Positions 1-8,806 of a stretch of DNA of 64,000 bases are shown here, in pieces (positions within the stretch are counted from its first letter, which is position 1; every line of letters begins with the position of its first letter). A program made the position numbers and the translations under genes. This DNA comes from Sulfurospirillum sp. UBA4058. Its GTDB lineage: Bacteria; Campylobacterota; Campylobacteria; Campylobacterales; Sulfurospirillaceae. The notes beneath the pieces are model-generated. The model was not told where the DNA came from. It did no database searches and was given only the letters and a program-made list of their open reading frames with translations. Where the stretch lies: positions 124,001 through 188,000 of the forward strand of contig DFZK01000010.1 in the NCBI GenBank assembly GCA_002382085.1, written 5' to 3'.

Positions 1-2242
1 CTTTCACCGGTCCCGTCGGTCGTACGTGGAAGCCTAAAATGACACAGTTGGAACTAGCACTTGCCAAGGCGACGTCGCTTTCGGTAATACCGCCGATTCC
101 GGCACTCACGATATTAACCTTGGTCTCGGCGTTACGAATTTTTTCAAGACTTCCTTTAATGGCTTCAAGACTTCCTTGAACATCTGCTTTAATGATGACC
201 GGTAACGTTTTTAACGCACCTTCGGCGATCATATCGCTCAACTCGTCAAGGCTGACTTTGGTTGATTTGGAAAGCTCTTTTTGGCGAAGGTATTCTGCTT
301 TTTTCTTCGCATATTCGCGCGCTATTTTGTCTGTTTTGACGCTAATGAGCGTTTCACCCGCACCGGGAACTTCACTTAATCCCAAAACGACGACGGGTTC
401 GCCCGGTTTAGCCTCTTTAATCGAAAGACCCCTATCGTTCAATAAAGCTTTAACTTTACCGAAGGCAATGCCCGCAACGACAATGTCACCGACGCGCATC
501 GTACCGTCTTCAATAACGACGGTCGCAACGGGACCTCTTCCTTTTTCCAACGAACTTTCGATAACGGTCGCTTTGACTTCACGCGTAGGATCGGCTTTAA
601 GCTCCAATAAGTCGGCTTGTAATAAGATGACTTCTAAAAGCTCTTCGATGCCCATACCCGTTTTAGCCGAAACCGGAACAAACTCGTGTTCACCGCCCCA
701 ATCGATCGGCGTAATACCGAGTTCCGCCAATTGCGCTTTCACCAAATCGGGATTGGCGGATTCTTTATCCATTTTATTGACCGCAATAATAATCGGAACG
801 TTTGCCGCTTTGGCATGTTCGATCGCTTCTTTGGTTTGAGGTTTAACACCGTCGTCGGCGGCAACAACGACGATAACGATGTCGGTTACTTTTGCGCCGC
901 GTGAACGCATTTCGGTAAAGGCTTCGTGCCCCGGAGTATCGATAAACGTAATATTGCGTCCGTTTTTCTCGACCATATACGCTCCGACATGTTGCGTAAT
1001 ACCGCCTGCTTCTCCGGCAGCGACTTTAGCATGTCGAATGTAATCCAAAAGCGACGTTTTTCCGTGATCGACATGTCCCATAATCGTGATAACCGGAGCA
1101 CGTTCTACGAGATGCTCTTCCACGCCTTCTTGCTCTTCATCGTAGGCTTTAACGTAATCGAAGGCTTCTTGATCGTTCACGGTCGTCACGTTAATACCGA
1201 AAGTTTCGGCTAAAATTTCAATCGAGTCTTTATCTAAAAAGTCGTTTTTCGTAAACATAACGCCCAAAGAAAACAACTCTTTAATCACTTCTCCAACCGG
1301 TTTATTGATCTTTTCCGCAAATTCGTAGACGCGAATCTCTTCGGCGATTTCAATCGCACTGATCGCTTCGCTCTCTTTGGCTTGAACCGGACGGCGTCTT
1401 CGTTTGCGACCTTCCCTTTGAATACCTTGCATGACGAAATTCGTCTTTTTAGTGGTACGAATTTGACTGGGATCGATCTGTTTTTTCTTTTTGACCTCTT
1501 CTTGGATATTCATCCCCATATTGAGATCGGGAAGAACGATCATCTCCTCTTCTTCGGCATCGATATTCGTATCTGCCATTTCGATATTGATCGATAAGTC
1601 TAATTTTTCCGCATTCGTTTTCTTCTCTGCCGGACCTTTTTTAATTTTCTTTTTCTTTTTTTGCATTTCGCTTTGTGAAGTTCCCGAAGCAAACATCGCT
1701 TCGATACTTTTAGGCGCACTTTTGAAAGGCGTTCCGTAAGATAGGTTTTCCTCTTCATCCGGTTCGCTTTGCTTCGTTTCCGGACGCTTTTTCTTAACGA
1801 TGACAAGACCTCTTCGCTTACGCACGTTGGTCGGATCGACTTTATCCTCACCCTCATCGTCTTCGTTTGCGTCTTCCGTTCTACCTTCGCTAGGAAGTTC
1901 TTTAGACACCATATCCGTAGGTGTAATCCCTAATTCACGCTCTTTTTCTTTCAATGTTTTCGTTTTAGGCTGAGGCGTCGTCTCAACCGCTTTAGGGGCT
2001 TCGACCGGAATCTCTTTTTTCTCCGGCTTTTTCTCTTCAACCGGTTTTGTAGGAGCCGCGGATTTAGTCGTTTGTGCACCTTCGCCCGTTAAAATATAGT
2101 TGGCTAATTTTTCGGCATCTTCCGCGCTAATGGAGCTTGCATGCCCTTTCACGTCCAATCCGATATCTTTGGCTTTTTCCAAAATATCTTTATTATTCAT
2201 GCCTAATTCTTTTGCTACGTCGGTAATACGAACTTTATCCAT
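1..2242 (-). CDS. infB: Translation initiation factor IF-2 (partial, C-terminus beyond left edge)
   Basis: IF-2 is the GTPase that places initiator tRNA on the 30S subunit. The frame opens with MDKVRITDVAKEL, the typical IF-2 N-terminal domain, followed by a long, charged, Lys/Glu/Pro-rich linker. The G1 motif GHVDHGKTS lies near residue 390. About 747 codons are visible and the frame is still open at base 2, reading VRPTGPVK, a conserved stretch of the C-terminal half, so roughly the last 130 residues are missing. The ATG at 2242 overlaps the end of ylxR by 8 nt, the usual ylxR-infB arrangement, and implies translational coupling. The identity is certain; only the 3' end is unseen. Confidence 0.97.
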   Translation of the reverse strand, partial: MDKVRITDVAKELGMNNKDILEKAKDIGLDVKGHASSISAEDAEKLANYILTGEGAQTTKSAAPTKPVEEKKPEKKEIPVEAPKAVETTPQPKTKTLKEKERELGITPTDMVSKELPSEGRTEDANEDDEGEDKVDPTNVRKRRGLVIVKKKRPETKQSEPDEEENLSYGTPFKSAPKSIEAMFASGTSQSEMQKKKKKIKKGPAEKKTNAEKLDLSINIEMADTNIDAEEEEMIVLPDLNMGMNIQEEVKKKKQIDPSQIRTTKKTNFVMQGIQREGRKRRRRPVQAKESEAISAIEIAEEIRVYEFAEKINKPVGEVIKELFSLGVMFTKNDFLDKDSIEILAETFGINVTTVNDQEAFDYVKAYDEEQEGVEEHLVERAPVITIMGHVDHGKTSLLDYIRHAKVAAGEAGGITQHVGAYMVEKNGRNITFIDTPGHEAFTEMRSRGAKVTDIVIVVVAADDGVKPQTKEAIEHAKAANVPIIIAVNKMDKESANPDLVKAQLAELGITPIDWGGEHEFVPVSAKTGMGIEELLEVILLQADLLELKADPTREVKATVIESSLEKGRGPVATVVIEDGTMRVGDIVVAGIAFGKVKALLNDRGLSIKEAKPGEPVVVLGLSEVPGAGETLISVKTDKIAREYAKKKAEYLRQKELSKSTKVSLDELSDMIAEGALKTLPVIIKADVQGSLEAIKGSLEKIRNAETKVNIVSAGIGGITESDVALASASSNCVILGFHVRPTGPVK

Positions 2243-2486
2243 TCGACCCTGTCTCCTTAAAAATTTTACCAAATTCCGTTAATGCTTGATGGTGAGTTTT
2301 GCATTTATGGTTGAGTACTTTTATAACTTTTTTCTCATTTTCTTTCATACATGTTTCGCAGAGATAAAAGCTCCTTCCGTTTCCCGAAAAAAGCACGAGT
2401 TCGCCCTTAAGCTGTTGAAATCGTCGCAACGCTTTTTGCTCGATGCGCGTCCTACATACAATACACATTCGGATAGGTTGACCCAT
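2235..2486 (-). CDS. ylxR: YlxR/RnpM family RNA-binding protein (DUF448)
   Basis: This small basic protein of 83 residues is the DUF448 family member that normally sits just upstream of infB. The family is reported to bind RNA, and the Bacillus member (RnpM) modulates RNase P. Visible hallmarks are the CIVCR motif near residue 8, GRSFYLC near residue 37 and a following CxxC-like pair that may hold a metal. It overlaps the infB start by 8 nt and ends the cluster that contains lpxC, tsaB and thrB. The family assignment is firm; the function in this organism is inferred from the family. Confidence 0.9.
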   Translation of the reverse strand: MGQPIRMCIVCRTRIEQKALRRFQQLKGELVLFSGNGRSFYLCETCMKENEKKVIKVLNHKCKTHHQALTEFGKIFKETGSNG

Positions 2487-2521
2487 TTTTGCGCCTGATT
2501 ATATCAAAATTTAGCTGTTTT

Positions 2522-3406
2522 TCAGCTTTGTAGAATTTGAAACCCGCCGTTATCCAGCTCAAAAATTTCTACGCGAAACGATTCAAAACGATTTTTAAGT
2601 GCCTGCGCCACTTTAGCGGCATTTTCTTGCTTAACCAAACTAAAAAACGAAGACCCGCTGCCCGAGAGCGTACTCAGTAAAGCCCCGTTTTGAAGGGCAA
2701 TTTCCCTTACGTCAAATAACTCTCTTAGTTGACGCATTCTACGATGTTCATGCATACAATCTTTGGATGCCGCTCGTAGAACGTCCCAATTTTCACTAAA
2801 AAAAGCGGCACTCATTAACGATGCTCGAGAAAGATTGTAAACGACGTTTTTTATCAAATACGATTTGGGGAGCAAGGTTCGCGAATGTGCCGTCGACATC
2901 GGACGATCCGGAATCACCATCACCGCGCGTAACGAAGAGCTCAACTCTTTTTTGAGTGTTTTAACTTTCCCATTTTCAACGATGGAAGTTGTAAAACCGC
3001 CGTAAACGGCGGGTGCGATATTGTCGGGATGGGTTTCGTAGATAATCGCTTTATTTAATACGGCTTCACGCGACACTTTAATGCCCGCCATACAATACGC
3101 ACTCGCAATCGCACCGACGATAACGGCGGAACTGCTTCCAAGGCCTCGTGAGAAGGGGATGCGATTGTAAAATTCAAAACGAAACGGGTCTTTTTTTCCG
3201 GTTACTTCCTGGTAAATTTCATAAAAAATAGAAACAAAAATATTGTTGCTTTTAAGTTTGGCATTTTCTTCGCCCTCTCCTTTAACGGAGATACTCTGAT
3301 AACGTGAGGGCTTAATCGTCACTTCGTTGTATAAGGCGATCGCAAGCCCTAAACAATCAAACCCCGGTCCTAAATTCGCACTGGTTGCGGGTATACAAAT
3401 TTTCAC
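2522..3406 (-). CDS. thrB: Homoserine kinase
   Basis: This GHMP-family kinase phosphorylates homoserine in threonine synthesis. The N-terminus reads KICIPATSANLGPGFDCLG, and the glycine/serine-rich ATP-binding motif RGLGSSSA follows near residue 90. A C-terminal glycine-rich segment, LSGSGSSFF, is also typical. The length of 294 residues is normal. The start is GTG at 3406, preceded by an AGGAG ribosome-binding site about 8 nt upstream. It lies between tsaB and ylxR on the same strand, so it is probably co-transcribed with lpxC and tsaB. No other threonine genes are adjacent. Confidence 0.95.
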   Translation of the reverse strand: MKICIPATSANLGPGFDCLGLAIALYNEVTIKPSRYQSISVKGEGEENAKLKSNNIFVSIFYEIYQEVTGKKDPFRFEFYNRIPFSRGLGSSSAVIVGAIASAYCMAGIKVSREAVLNKAIIYETHPDNIAPAVYGGFTTSIVENGKVKTLKKELSSSLRAVMVIPDRPMSTAHSRTLLPKSYLIKNVVYNLSRASLMSAAFFSENWDVLRAASKDCMHEHRRMRQLRELFDVREIALQNGALLSTLSGSGSSFFSLVKQENAAKVAQALKNRFESFRVEIFELDNGGFQILQS

Positions 3407-3416
3407 CTATTTTCTC

Positions 3417-3875
3417 CTAAACTGCCGGTAACATGTAAAGCGGTTCCGTCTCCTCGCTAAAGAGCGAAACGTCGAGCAAGGTCGGTAACGTAAAAGGTTG
3501 CGTCACGGGTTCGTCAAGACGGACGGTTGAAATCGCGTCGTTTTCTTTGACGAAATAAAGATTGCGCATCGCCCGAATCGGCGAAGAACCGTTAAAGGCA
3601 AAACCGTCGCATGCCAAAAGAGGAATCTGCAAACCGACGCCGATAGTTTTTAAAAAAATATAACTGATTTTAATCGCCATAAAACTTCCGGGGCCTCGGG
3701 CAAAAAAGAGTCTTTTCGGTGCGTAATGTTTCAATACGATCTCAAAAAGCGCGGGTAGCGCATCGCTTGTTTGCTCGTTTGATTCGTATGTTTGGATCAA
3801 ACGATTGTGTTCGTATACGCCTATATAAAGAGGAGACGCTAATGCTATAACGACGATGTCGACCGATGTTTTTAT
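3417..3875 (-). CDS. tsaB: TsaB, tRNA threonylcarbamoyladenosine partner protein, probable ATA start
   Basis: TsaB is the TsaD partner in t6A tRNA modification. The GPGSFMAIKIS segment matches the GPGSFTGLR motif of the family. A start at TTG 3800 gives only 127 residues and removes the first beta strands. The same frame continues upstream and encodes a convincing TsaB N-terminus, KTSVDIVVIALASPLYIGVY, back to an ATA codon at 3875. That ATA overlaps the lpxC stop as ATAA. No ATG, GTG or TTG lies between this point and the upstream in-frame stop. I therefore place the start at ATA 3875, giving 152 residues. Neighbouring genes use ATGA or GTGA overlaps, so translational coupling to lpxC is likely. 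Confidence 0.75.
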   Translation of the reverse strand: MKTSVDIVVIALASPLYIGVYEHNRLIQTYESNEQTSDALPALFEIVLKHYAPKRLFFARGPGSFMAIKISYIFLKTIGVGLQIPLLACDGFAFNGSSPIRAMRNLYFVKENDAISTVRLDEPVTQPFTLPTLLDVSLFSEETEPLYMLPAV

Positions 3876-4756
3876 GCAAAAACCTTTTCGAACGCTTGCG
3901 CTTTTTCGTCACTTAACGCTCTGACTTCGTAATTGCTAGGATCTCTTAAAATCGCTTTCGTCAATTCGTGGTTTAGATGATGACTTCCCGCAAAGGAAGT
4001 ATAATTTCCCGCAAAAGGCGAGCCCAAAAGCGATAAATCGCCGATAGCGTCTAAAATTTTATGGCGCACGAATTCATTGGAAAAGCGAAGTCCTTCGGGA
4101 TTTAAGATCTTATGCTCGTCCATAATCACGGCATTGTCTAAAGAACCGCCGAGTCCAAGTCCTCTTGCACGCAACATCTGTACGTCTTTTAGAAAGCCGA
4201 ACGTTCGAGCTTTGGCAATCTCTTCAAGAAAATTTTTCTTGCTAAATTCAAAACTGTAAGATTGTCGACCGATGGAAGGGTGGGAAAATTCAATTTCAAA
4301 GCTGTAATGAGGTGTTAAGCTCGGACTCACGCGTACGAATTTTTTACCGTCGTTTACTTCGACTTCTTTTTTCAAAATCAATACGTTTTTAGTCTCGTCT
4401 AACTTACGAATACCCGCTTCGTCCAACATCATGCAAAAGCTAGCACTACTGCCGTCCATAACGGGAACTTCGGGACCGTCCAATACGACGCGCACGTTGT
4501 CGATACCGTAGGAATAGATTGCCGAAAGCAAGTGTTCGATCGTCGAAATCGAACCGCTTGCGTTACCGATGACCGTAGCCATTTGCGTGTTAACGACGTT
4601 TTCGGGCCTAGCCTGAACCAATAAACCGATGTCGCTTCGGTAAAATACGATACCGCTATTCGCTTCTAAGGGTTCTAAGCGGATTTGAATCGGTTCGCCC
4701 TTGTGTAATCCTATGCCTAAGCTACTAATCGCTCTTGCGAGTGTCGTTTGCTTCAC
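3872..4756 (-). CDS. lpxC: UDP-3-O-acyl-N-acetylglucosamine deacetylase
   Basis: LpxC is the zinc deacetylase that commits UDP-acyl-GlcNAc to lipid A synthesis. Visible features are the N-terminal TTLARAISSLGIGLHKGEP, the zinc-ligand segment STIEHLLSA near residue 75, and HKILDAIGDLSLLG near residue 232. The length of 294 residues is normal. The start is GTG at 4756, overlapping the minC-like stop as GTGA and preceded by AAGGAAG. Other lipid A genes in the window (lpxA, lpxB, lpxH) lie elsewhere. Identity is firm. Confidence 0.97.
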   Translation of the reverse strand: MKQTTLARAISSLGIGLHKGEPIQIRLEPLEANSGIVFYRSDIGLLVQARPENVVNTQMATVIGNASGSISTIEHLLSAIYSYGIDNVRVVLDGPEVPVMDGSSASFCMMLDEAGIRKLDETKNVLILKKEVEVNDGKKFVRVSPSLTPHYSFEIEFSHPSIGRQSYSFEFSKKNFLEEIAKARTFGFLKDVQMLRARGLGLGGSLDNAVIMDEHKILNPEGLRFSNEFVRHKILDAIGDLSLLGSPFAGNYTSFAGSHHLNHELTKAILRDPSNYEVRALSDEKAQAFEKVFA

Positions 4757-5364
4757 ACTACTTCCTTTATTTCTAACGCATGATCGCGTATAACGATTTT
4801 TTGCAATACGTTGGCTCGAATCTGCTCGCTATCCACGATTTGACCGTTAAAAATCAAATGTCCTCGGGAGCCGATTCCGCTTAAGACAATGTATTCGCCG
4901 TCACACTGTACCAATCCGTCTATCATACCATAAATACTCATACTCTCTTCACAAAAGACTTTTGCGCCGCTGTTAATACGCCCGAAAATAACCGTCGGAA
5001 GCGTTTCGTGCAACTCTTCACCGGAACGAATCGTTCTATCGTAGAGCTTTACTTTACGTTGTTGCGTTAATTGACGCGTCTCTTCGGATAAAGGCTTTTC
5101 GTCGACTATCTCTTTTTGCGACGGCTCTTCAAACGCTACCGCCTCTTTTTTGATCGATCCAAATCGAATTCGACACTGGTTGATCTCTTTGTAACACACA
5201 CCGCTTTGCTCTAAAACGAAGGCGATTTTCGGTGTTATTTCCCCTTCTATAAGCAAAAAGAATTCCTTCAAAAGAGGACTGTTTTTTCTAAAATATTCTA
5301 AAAAAGCACTCTCGTCGTCAATCTCGATATGAAAGACCCGAACGTTCTTTTGGGTTACTTTCAT
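4753..5364 (-). CDS. minC: MinC-like septum-site protein (C-terminal beta-helix domain)
   Basis: The 203-residue protein has a divergent N-terminal half and a recognisable MinC C-terminal region from about residue 105: KLYDRTIRSGEELH, then FGRINSGAKVFCEESMSIYG, then the GRGHLIFNG-like end. MinC blocks FtsZ assembly away from midcell and is usually targeted by MinD. No minD or minE is next to it. Its start overlaps the M23 peptidase stop and its end overlaps the lpxC start, so it belongs to a tightly coupled envelope operon. The C-terminal domain is recognised with moderate confidence; the N-terminal half alone would not identify it. Confidence 0.65.
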   Translation of the reverse strand: MKVTQKNVRVFHIEIDDESAFLEYFRKNSPLLKEFFLLIEGEITPKIAFVLEQSGVCYKEINQCRIRFGSIKKEAVAFEEPSQKEIVDEKPLSEETRQLTQQRKVKLYDRTIRSGEELHETLPTVIFGRINSGAKVFCEESMSIYGMIDGLVQCDGEYIVLSGIGSRGHLIFNGQIVDSEQIRANVLQKIVIRDHALEIKEVV

Positions 5365-6731
5365 CGATCGACCAACTTCTTCGCGGCATCGATCACGTTA
5401 AAGACGCTCTCTTTGAGCCATTGCTCGTCCATCCACTCTTCGGGTCTGACGTCTACGCCTTGAACGTACATACCAAAATGCAAGTGATCGCCCAATGCCA
5501 ATCCCGTCATACCGGTTTTTGCAATCGCATCGCCCGCTTTAAGCACATCGCCTTCTTTAACGAGAAAACTAGAGCAGTGACCGTAAAGCGAATAGACGCC
5601 TAAACCGTGATCAATAATGATATTATTCCCGTAAATACCGTTTTCACGAGCCAAAACGACAACGCCGTCGTTTGACGTTTGCATCGTTGCTTGCGCGTTA
5701 CTTGCTAAATCCAATCCAAGGTGATACGACTCGCTGGTCGGTTGTTTTTGATATTCGTAAAAACGATGATCTCCGAAACTTGCGACCACTTTTCCGTTAC
5801 GTAGCGGATAAAACGGTTTTAAGAAAAAGCCTTGAACCGGCGTCGTAGGAACTTTGGATGTCACGTTTAAGATCAATTCTTCATTGCCGCCGCGCATGGT
5901 TTCGTTGACGAATTTAAATTTTTCCAAACGATCTAAACTCGAACGCTCCGGTGCCATTTCGGCAACTAAGTCGGCGATTTTACCGTCCAAGAAACGATCT
6001 TCCAATTGAATCGTCGAAGTACGGTACTTACGATCTTGTAAAAAGTAGGGGATATGCGTTTTCGTGATATTTCCGGCACGATCGATCGCAACGACGGAAG
6101 CCGTAAAATTTTCGACTTGCGTCGGCCATGCGACCAAAGAGATATAATACCCCTCTTTATAAAAAGGGGTCGGATAGAATTTTTTACCGAAATTTGTTTC
6201 GACGTAAAGCGACTTCATCGCTTCGTCTTGTGCCCTAAAGACGACGACGGCGGCACCGCCTTTCATAATTTTGTATGAACTTGCCGCTATCGTAACGTCC
6301 GGACGTCTGGTGTCGACTTTAATGATCGCTTTAACATGTGCGGTATTGCCGGAAAAAAAGTTCCACTTACTTCGATCGATCGCTTCTACCGTTAATTCAA
6401 ACAGTTTTTTATTGGCACCGAAACCGGTTTTAGGAAACGTGACGTTTAAATCAAGGACGGGCTCGGATGTTTTGGGCTCTTTGCTTTCCAAATCGACGCT
6501 TCTTTCACCGTCGAATAAAGAAATTTTTACGCGTTTCAATCCGCTTTGATCGCTAATTTGAAGAGGAATAGGATCTTTTAAATTCCACTCGATCTCTTTG
6601 GGTAAATTGACTTGCGGTGCATCTCTCTCGAAAAGACTGGAGTTAAAAACATACGCTACGCCGCCGACTAAAATCAAAAAAATCATCCCTAAGCTCAATG
6701 CCGCTAATGAAAATTTACGTTGTCGTTTCAT
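5361..6731 (-). CDS. M23-family peptidoglycan endopeptidase, membrane-anchored
   Basis: The protein of 456 residues starts with a basic tip and one hydrophobic anchor (about residues 8-30). A long periplasmic region of beta-rich, Ig-like character follows. The C-terminal LytM/M23 domain has the zinc motifs HLGLDLAS, HGLGVYSLYGH and GDHLHFG, with all expected His and Asp ligands. Such enzymes cut peptide cross-links in the wall, and Helicobacter and Campylobacter relatives shape the cell. It sits in an operon with minC-like and lpxC genes, overlapping minC and the DHH gene by ATGA. Family is firm; the exact bond cleaved is not known from sequence. Confidence 0.88.
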   Translation of the reverse strand: MKRQRKFSLAALSLGMIFLILVGGVAYVFNSSLFERDAPQVNLPKEIEWNLKDPIPLQISDQSGLKRVKISLFDGERSVDLESKEPKTSEPVLDLNVTFPKTGFGANKKLFELTVEAIDRSKWNFFSGNTAHVKAIIKVDTRRPDVTIAASSYKIMKGGAAVVVFRAQDEAMKSLYVETNFGKKFYPTPFYKEGYYISLVAWPTQVENFTASVVAIDRAGNITKTHIPYFLQDRKYRTSTIQLEDRFLDGKIADLVAEMAPERSSLDRLEKFKFVNETMRGGNEELILNVTSKVPTTPVQGFFLKPFYPLRNGKVVASFGDHRFYEYQKQPTSESYHLGLDLASNAQATMQTSNDGVVVLARENGIYGNNIIIDHGLGVYSLYGHCSSFLVKEGDVLKAGDAIAKTGMTGLALGDHLHFGMYVQGVDVRPEEWMDEQWLKESVFNVIDAAKKLVDR

Positions 6732-7672
6732 ACCTCAGTAATCCTTTTAATTTTTGCTACGATTTCATCCCGCAATACCGTCGGATCGCAAAAAGGAACT
6801 TCAAAACCGGCTGCGGTTTTATGTCCTCCGCCTTGATACTCCAACGCAATTTGCGAGACGTTAATATCTTTACTTCTTAACGAGACTTTATAGCCTCCCT
6901 CTTTCTCTTCCAAAATCATAATCGCACTGGTAACGTTGACGATGCTTCGCAACATATTGATAATATTTTTCGTATCGTGTCGCTTTGCACCGGTCGATTC
7001 CAATGCCGCTTTATCAAAAATAATTGTGGCAATCGTACCGTTTTCATGCAAGTCAAAATGATTTAACATGTAGCCGTAAAGCCTGATTTTCGATAAAGGT
7101 TCTCTTCGTTTTACTTTCGAAGCAATCTCTTGCGGATTAGCCCCGCATTTCACGAGATGCGATACGATCGAAAACGTTAACGCATCCATATCGCCGTAGA
7201 GGAAAAACCCCGTATCATCGGCAATCGCCGTATAAAGGCACATGGCACACTCTTTACTTATCTCGATTTCGTTTGCTTTGAGGAGCTCGTACACGACCAT
7301 CCCCGCACTCGTAAAACGATCGACCACAAGGTTCATTTTTCCGAAATAGCGATTGGTAATGTGATGATCGATGTTAATAATCTCATAATCGCCCTTGGGT
7401 AATTTCAAACGGTCTTGTGTCGAACAATCGCAACTGACGACCAAATCAAACGTGTTCGGCAATACGTGTTTTGTTTTCGCAAAACCTGGCAGAAAATCGT
7501 ACACTCTTGGCAATTCGTTATTGCTATTGTAATGCGTTACTTTTTTTCCGGCGCGCGTCAACACGTCATACAAAGCTAGCGCACTGCCTAATGTATCTCC
7601 GTCCGGATGCACATGGGAGACAATAACGATATGTTTGGCTTCGAGCATTCGCGTCCAAGCTTCTTGATACAT
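6728..7672 (-). CDS. DHH/DHHA1 phosphoesterase (NrnA-like oligoribonuclease/pAp phosphatase)
   Basis: The 314-residue protein carries the DHH family motifs in order: SHVHPDGDTLGSA near residue 19, DCSTQDR near 90, NIDHHITN near 105, and the C-terminal DHHA1 glycine motif GGGHKTAAGF near 288. These residues bind two manganese ions. Family members degrade nano-RNAs, dephosphorylate pAp or hydrolyse cyclic dinucleotides, and the sequence does not decide among these. The start at 7672 follows an AAGGTGG site. The stop overlaps the M23 peptidase start as ATGA. It is the first gene of the operon running towards infB. Confidence 0.85.
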   Translation of the reverse strand: MYQEAWTRMLEAKHIVIVSHVHPDGDTLGSALALYDVLTRAGKKVTHYNSNNELPRVYDFLPGFAKTKHVLPNTFDLVVSCDCSTQDRLKLPKGDYEIINIDHHITNRYFGKMNLVVDRFTSAGMVVYELLKANEIEISKECAMCLYTAIADDTGFFLYGDMDALTFSIVSHLVKCGANPQEIASKVKRREPLSKIRLYGYMLNHFDLHENGTIATIIFDKAALESTGAKRHDTKNIINMLRSIVNVTSAIMILEEKEGGYKVSLRSKDINVSQIALEYQGGGHKTAAGFEVPFCDPTVLRDEIVAKIKRITEV

Positions 7673-7729
7673 CGATAAACCACCTTGAGATAAAGCCCAA
7701 ATTATACTTAATAATTGCTAATAAGTAGA

Positions 7730-8788
7730 TTATCTCATTTTTTTAGAACTTCGATAGACGAAAGCAAGCACTTCGGCAACCGCTTTGTAGAGGGTTTCGG
7801 GGATCATTTCTCCCAAATCGCATTTTTTGTACAACTCCCGAGCCAACGGAGGATTTTCGACGATTTGGATCTGATGGTTAAGGGCAATCTCTTTAATGCG
7901 AAGCGCAACGTAATCGGTCCCCTTGGCAATCACTTTGGGTGCAGCTTCTTTTTCTTGATTGTAACGAATCGCGACCGCATAATGCGTCGGATTGGTAATA
8001 ACGACGTCGGCTTCGGGAATCTCTTGCATCATACGCTTTCGGGTCATCTGCATCTGAATTTGGCGAATTTTCGCTTTGATTTTGGGATCACCTTCCATCT
8101 GCTTATACTCGTCTTTAATCTCTTGTTTACTCATGCGTAAGTTTTTAAAATAGTTATAGCGTACAAACAAAAGATCCATCAACGCAATGACCATAAAAAT
8201 AATTAAGACGACCGCCGCAAGAATGAGCATCTTTTCCTTCAACCACGCGAGCTGATCATACAAAGGAAAATAGATCACCGTCGGTAACTCTTTGGTAAAC
8301 GACCATAAAAAGTAGTAGGCAACCCACATCACGATACTAACTTTAATCAAGATTTTAACCGTCTCGACCGCTTTTTTTAACGAAAGAAGATTTTTGAGTC
8401 CTTTCATCGGATCTAGCTTACTCAAATCAGGAATCAGCGGTTTGGTCGTAAAAATAAAACCCGTTTGAAGAATATTGGCTAAGACACCTGCTATCGCAAC
8501 GGCAACCGCCAAAGGAATGACCATAAAGATCACTTCACGAAACGATATGAGCGACATTTGCAACACAACTTCTTTGGTGATTTCAACGCCGATGAGCGAG
8601 TGATAATAGTAGTAAAGATAAACCGTTCGTGATTCGATCCACGATAGCATGGCAAGAAACGTTCCCAAAGCGACGATCAGCGTAATAAACGCCGACGTAT
8701 CCATACTTTTAGGAACGTTCCCGTCTTTACGCGCATCTTCTATCTTTTTGGACGTGGCTTCTTCGGTCTTTTCTTGATCATCCGCCAC
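7730..8788 (-). CDS. flhB: Flagellar type III export protein FlhB
   Basis: FlhB is the export-gate component that switches substrate class from rod/hook to filament. The N-terminus DDQEKTEEATSKKIEDARKDG is diagnostic. Four hydrophobic segments follow (about residues 33-50, 85-108, 142-162 and 186-208). The cytoplasmic domain has the self-cleaving NPTH motif with the cleavage site at Asn266-Pro267. The start is GTG at 8788 with an AAAGGAT site upstream. The length of 352 residues is normal. It lies downstream of nadA-nadC, away from other flagellar genes, as is common in Campylobacterota. Confidence 0.97.
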   Translation of the reverse strand: MADDQEKTEEATSKKIEDARKDGNVPKSMDTSAFITLIVALGTFLAMLSWIESRTVYLYYYYHSLIGVEITKEVVLQMSLISFREVIFMVIPLAVAVAIAGVLANILQTGFIFTTKPLIPDLSKLDPMKGLKNLLSLKKAVETVKILIKVSIVMWVAYYFLWSFTKELPTVIYFPLYDQLAWLKEKMLILAAVVLIIFMVIALMDLLFVRYNYFKNLRMSKQEIKDEYKQMEGDPKIKAKIRQIQMQMTRKRMMQEIPEADVVITNPTHYAVAIRYNQEKEAAPKVIAKGTDYVALRIKEIALNHQIQIVENPPLARELYKKCDLGEMIPETLYKAVAEVLAFVYRSSKKMR

Positions 8789-8806
8789 GCGTTATCCTTT
8801 GAGGTA

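Noticed and set aside
192..839. A 215-codon plus-strand open frame
   Set aside because: It lies entirely antisense to infB, has low-complexity Ser/Thr composition and no ribosome-binding site.
3417..3800. TTG 3800 as the tsaB start
   Set aside because: It removes a conserved N-terminal strand that is encoded upstream in the same frame.
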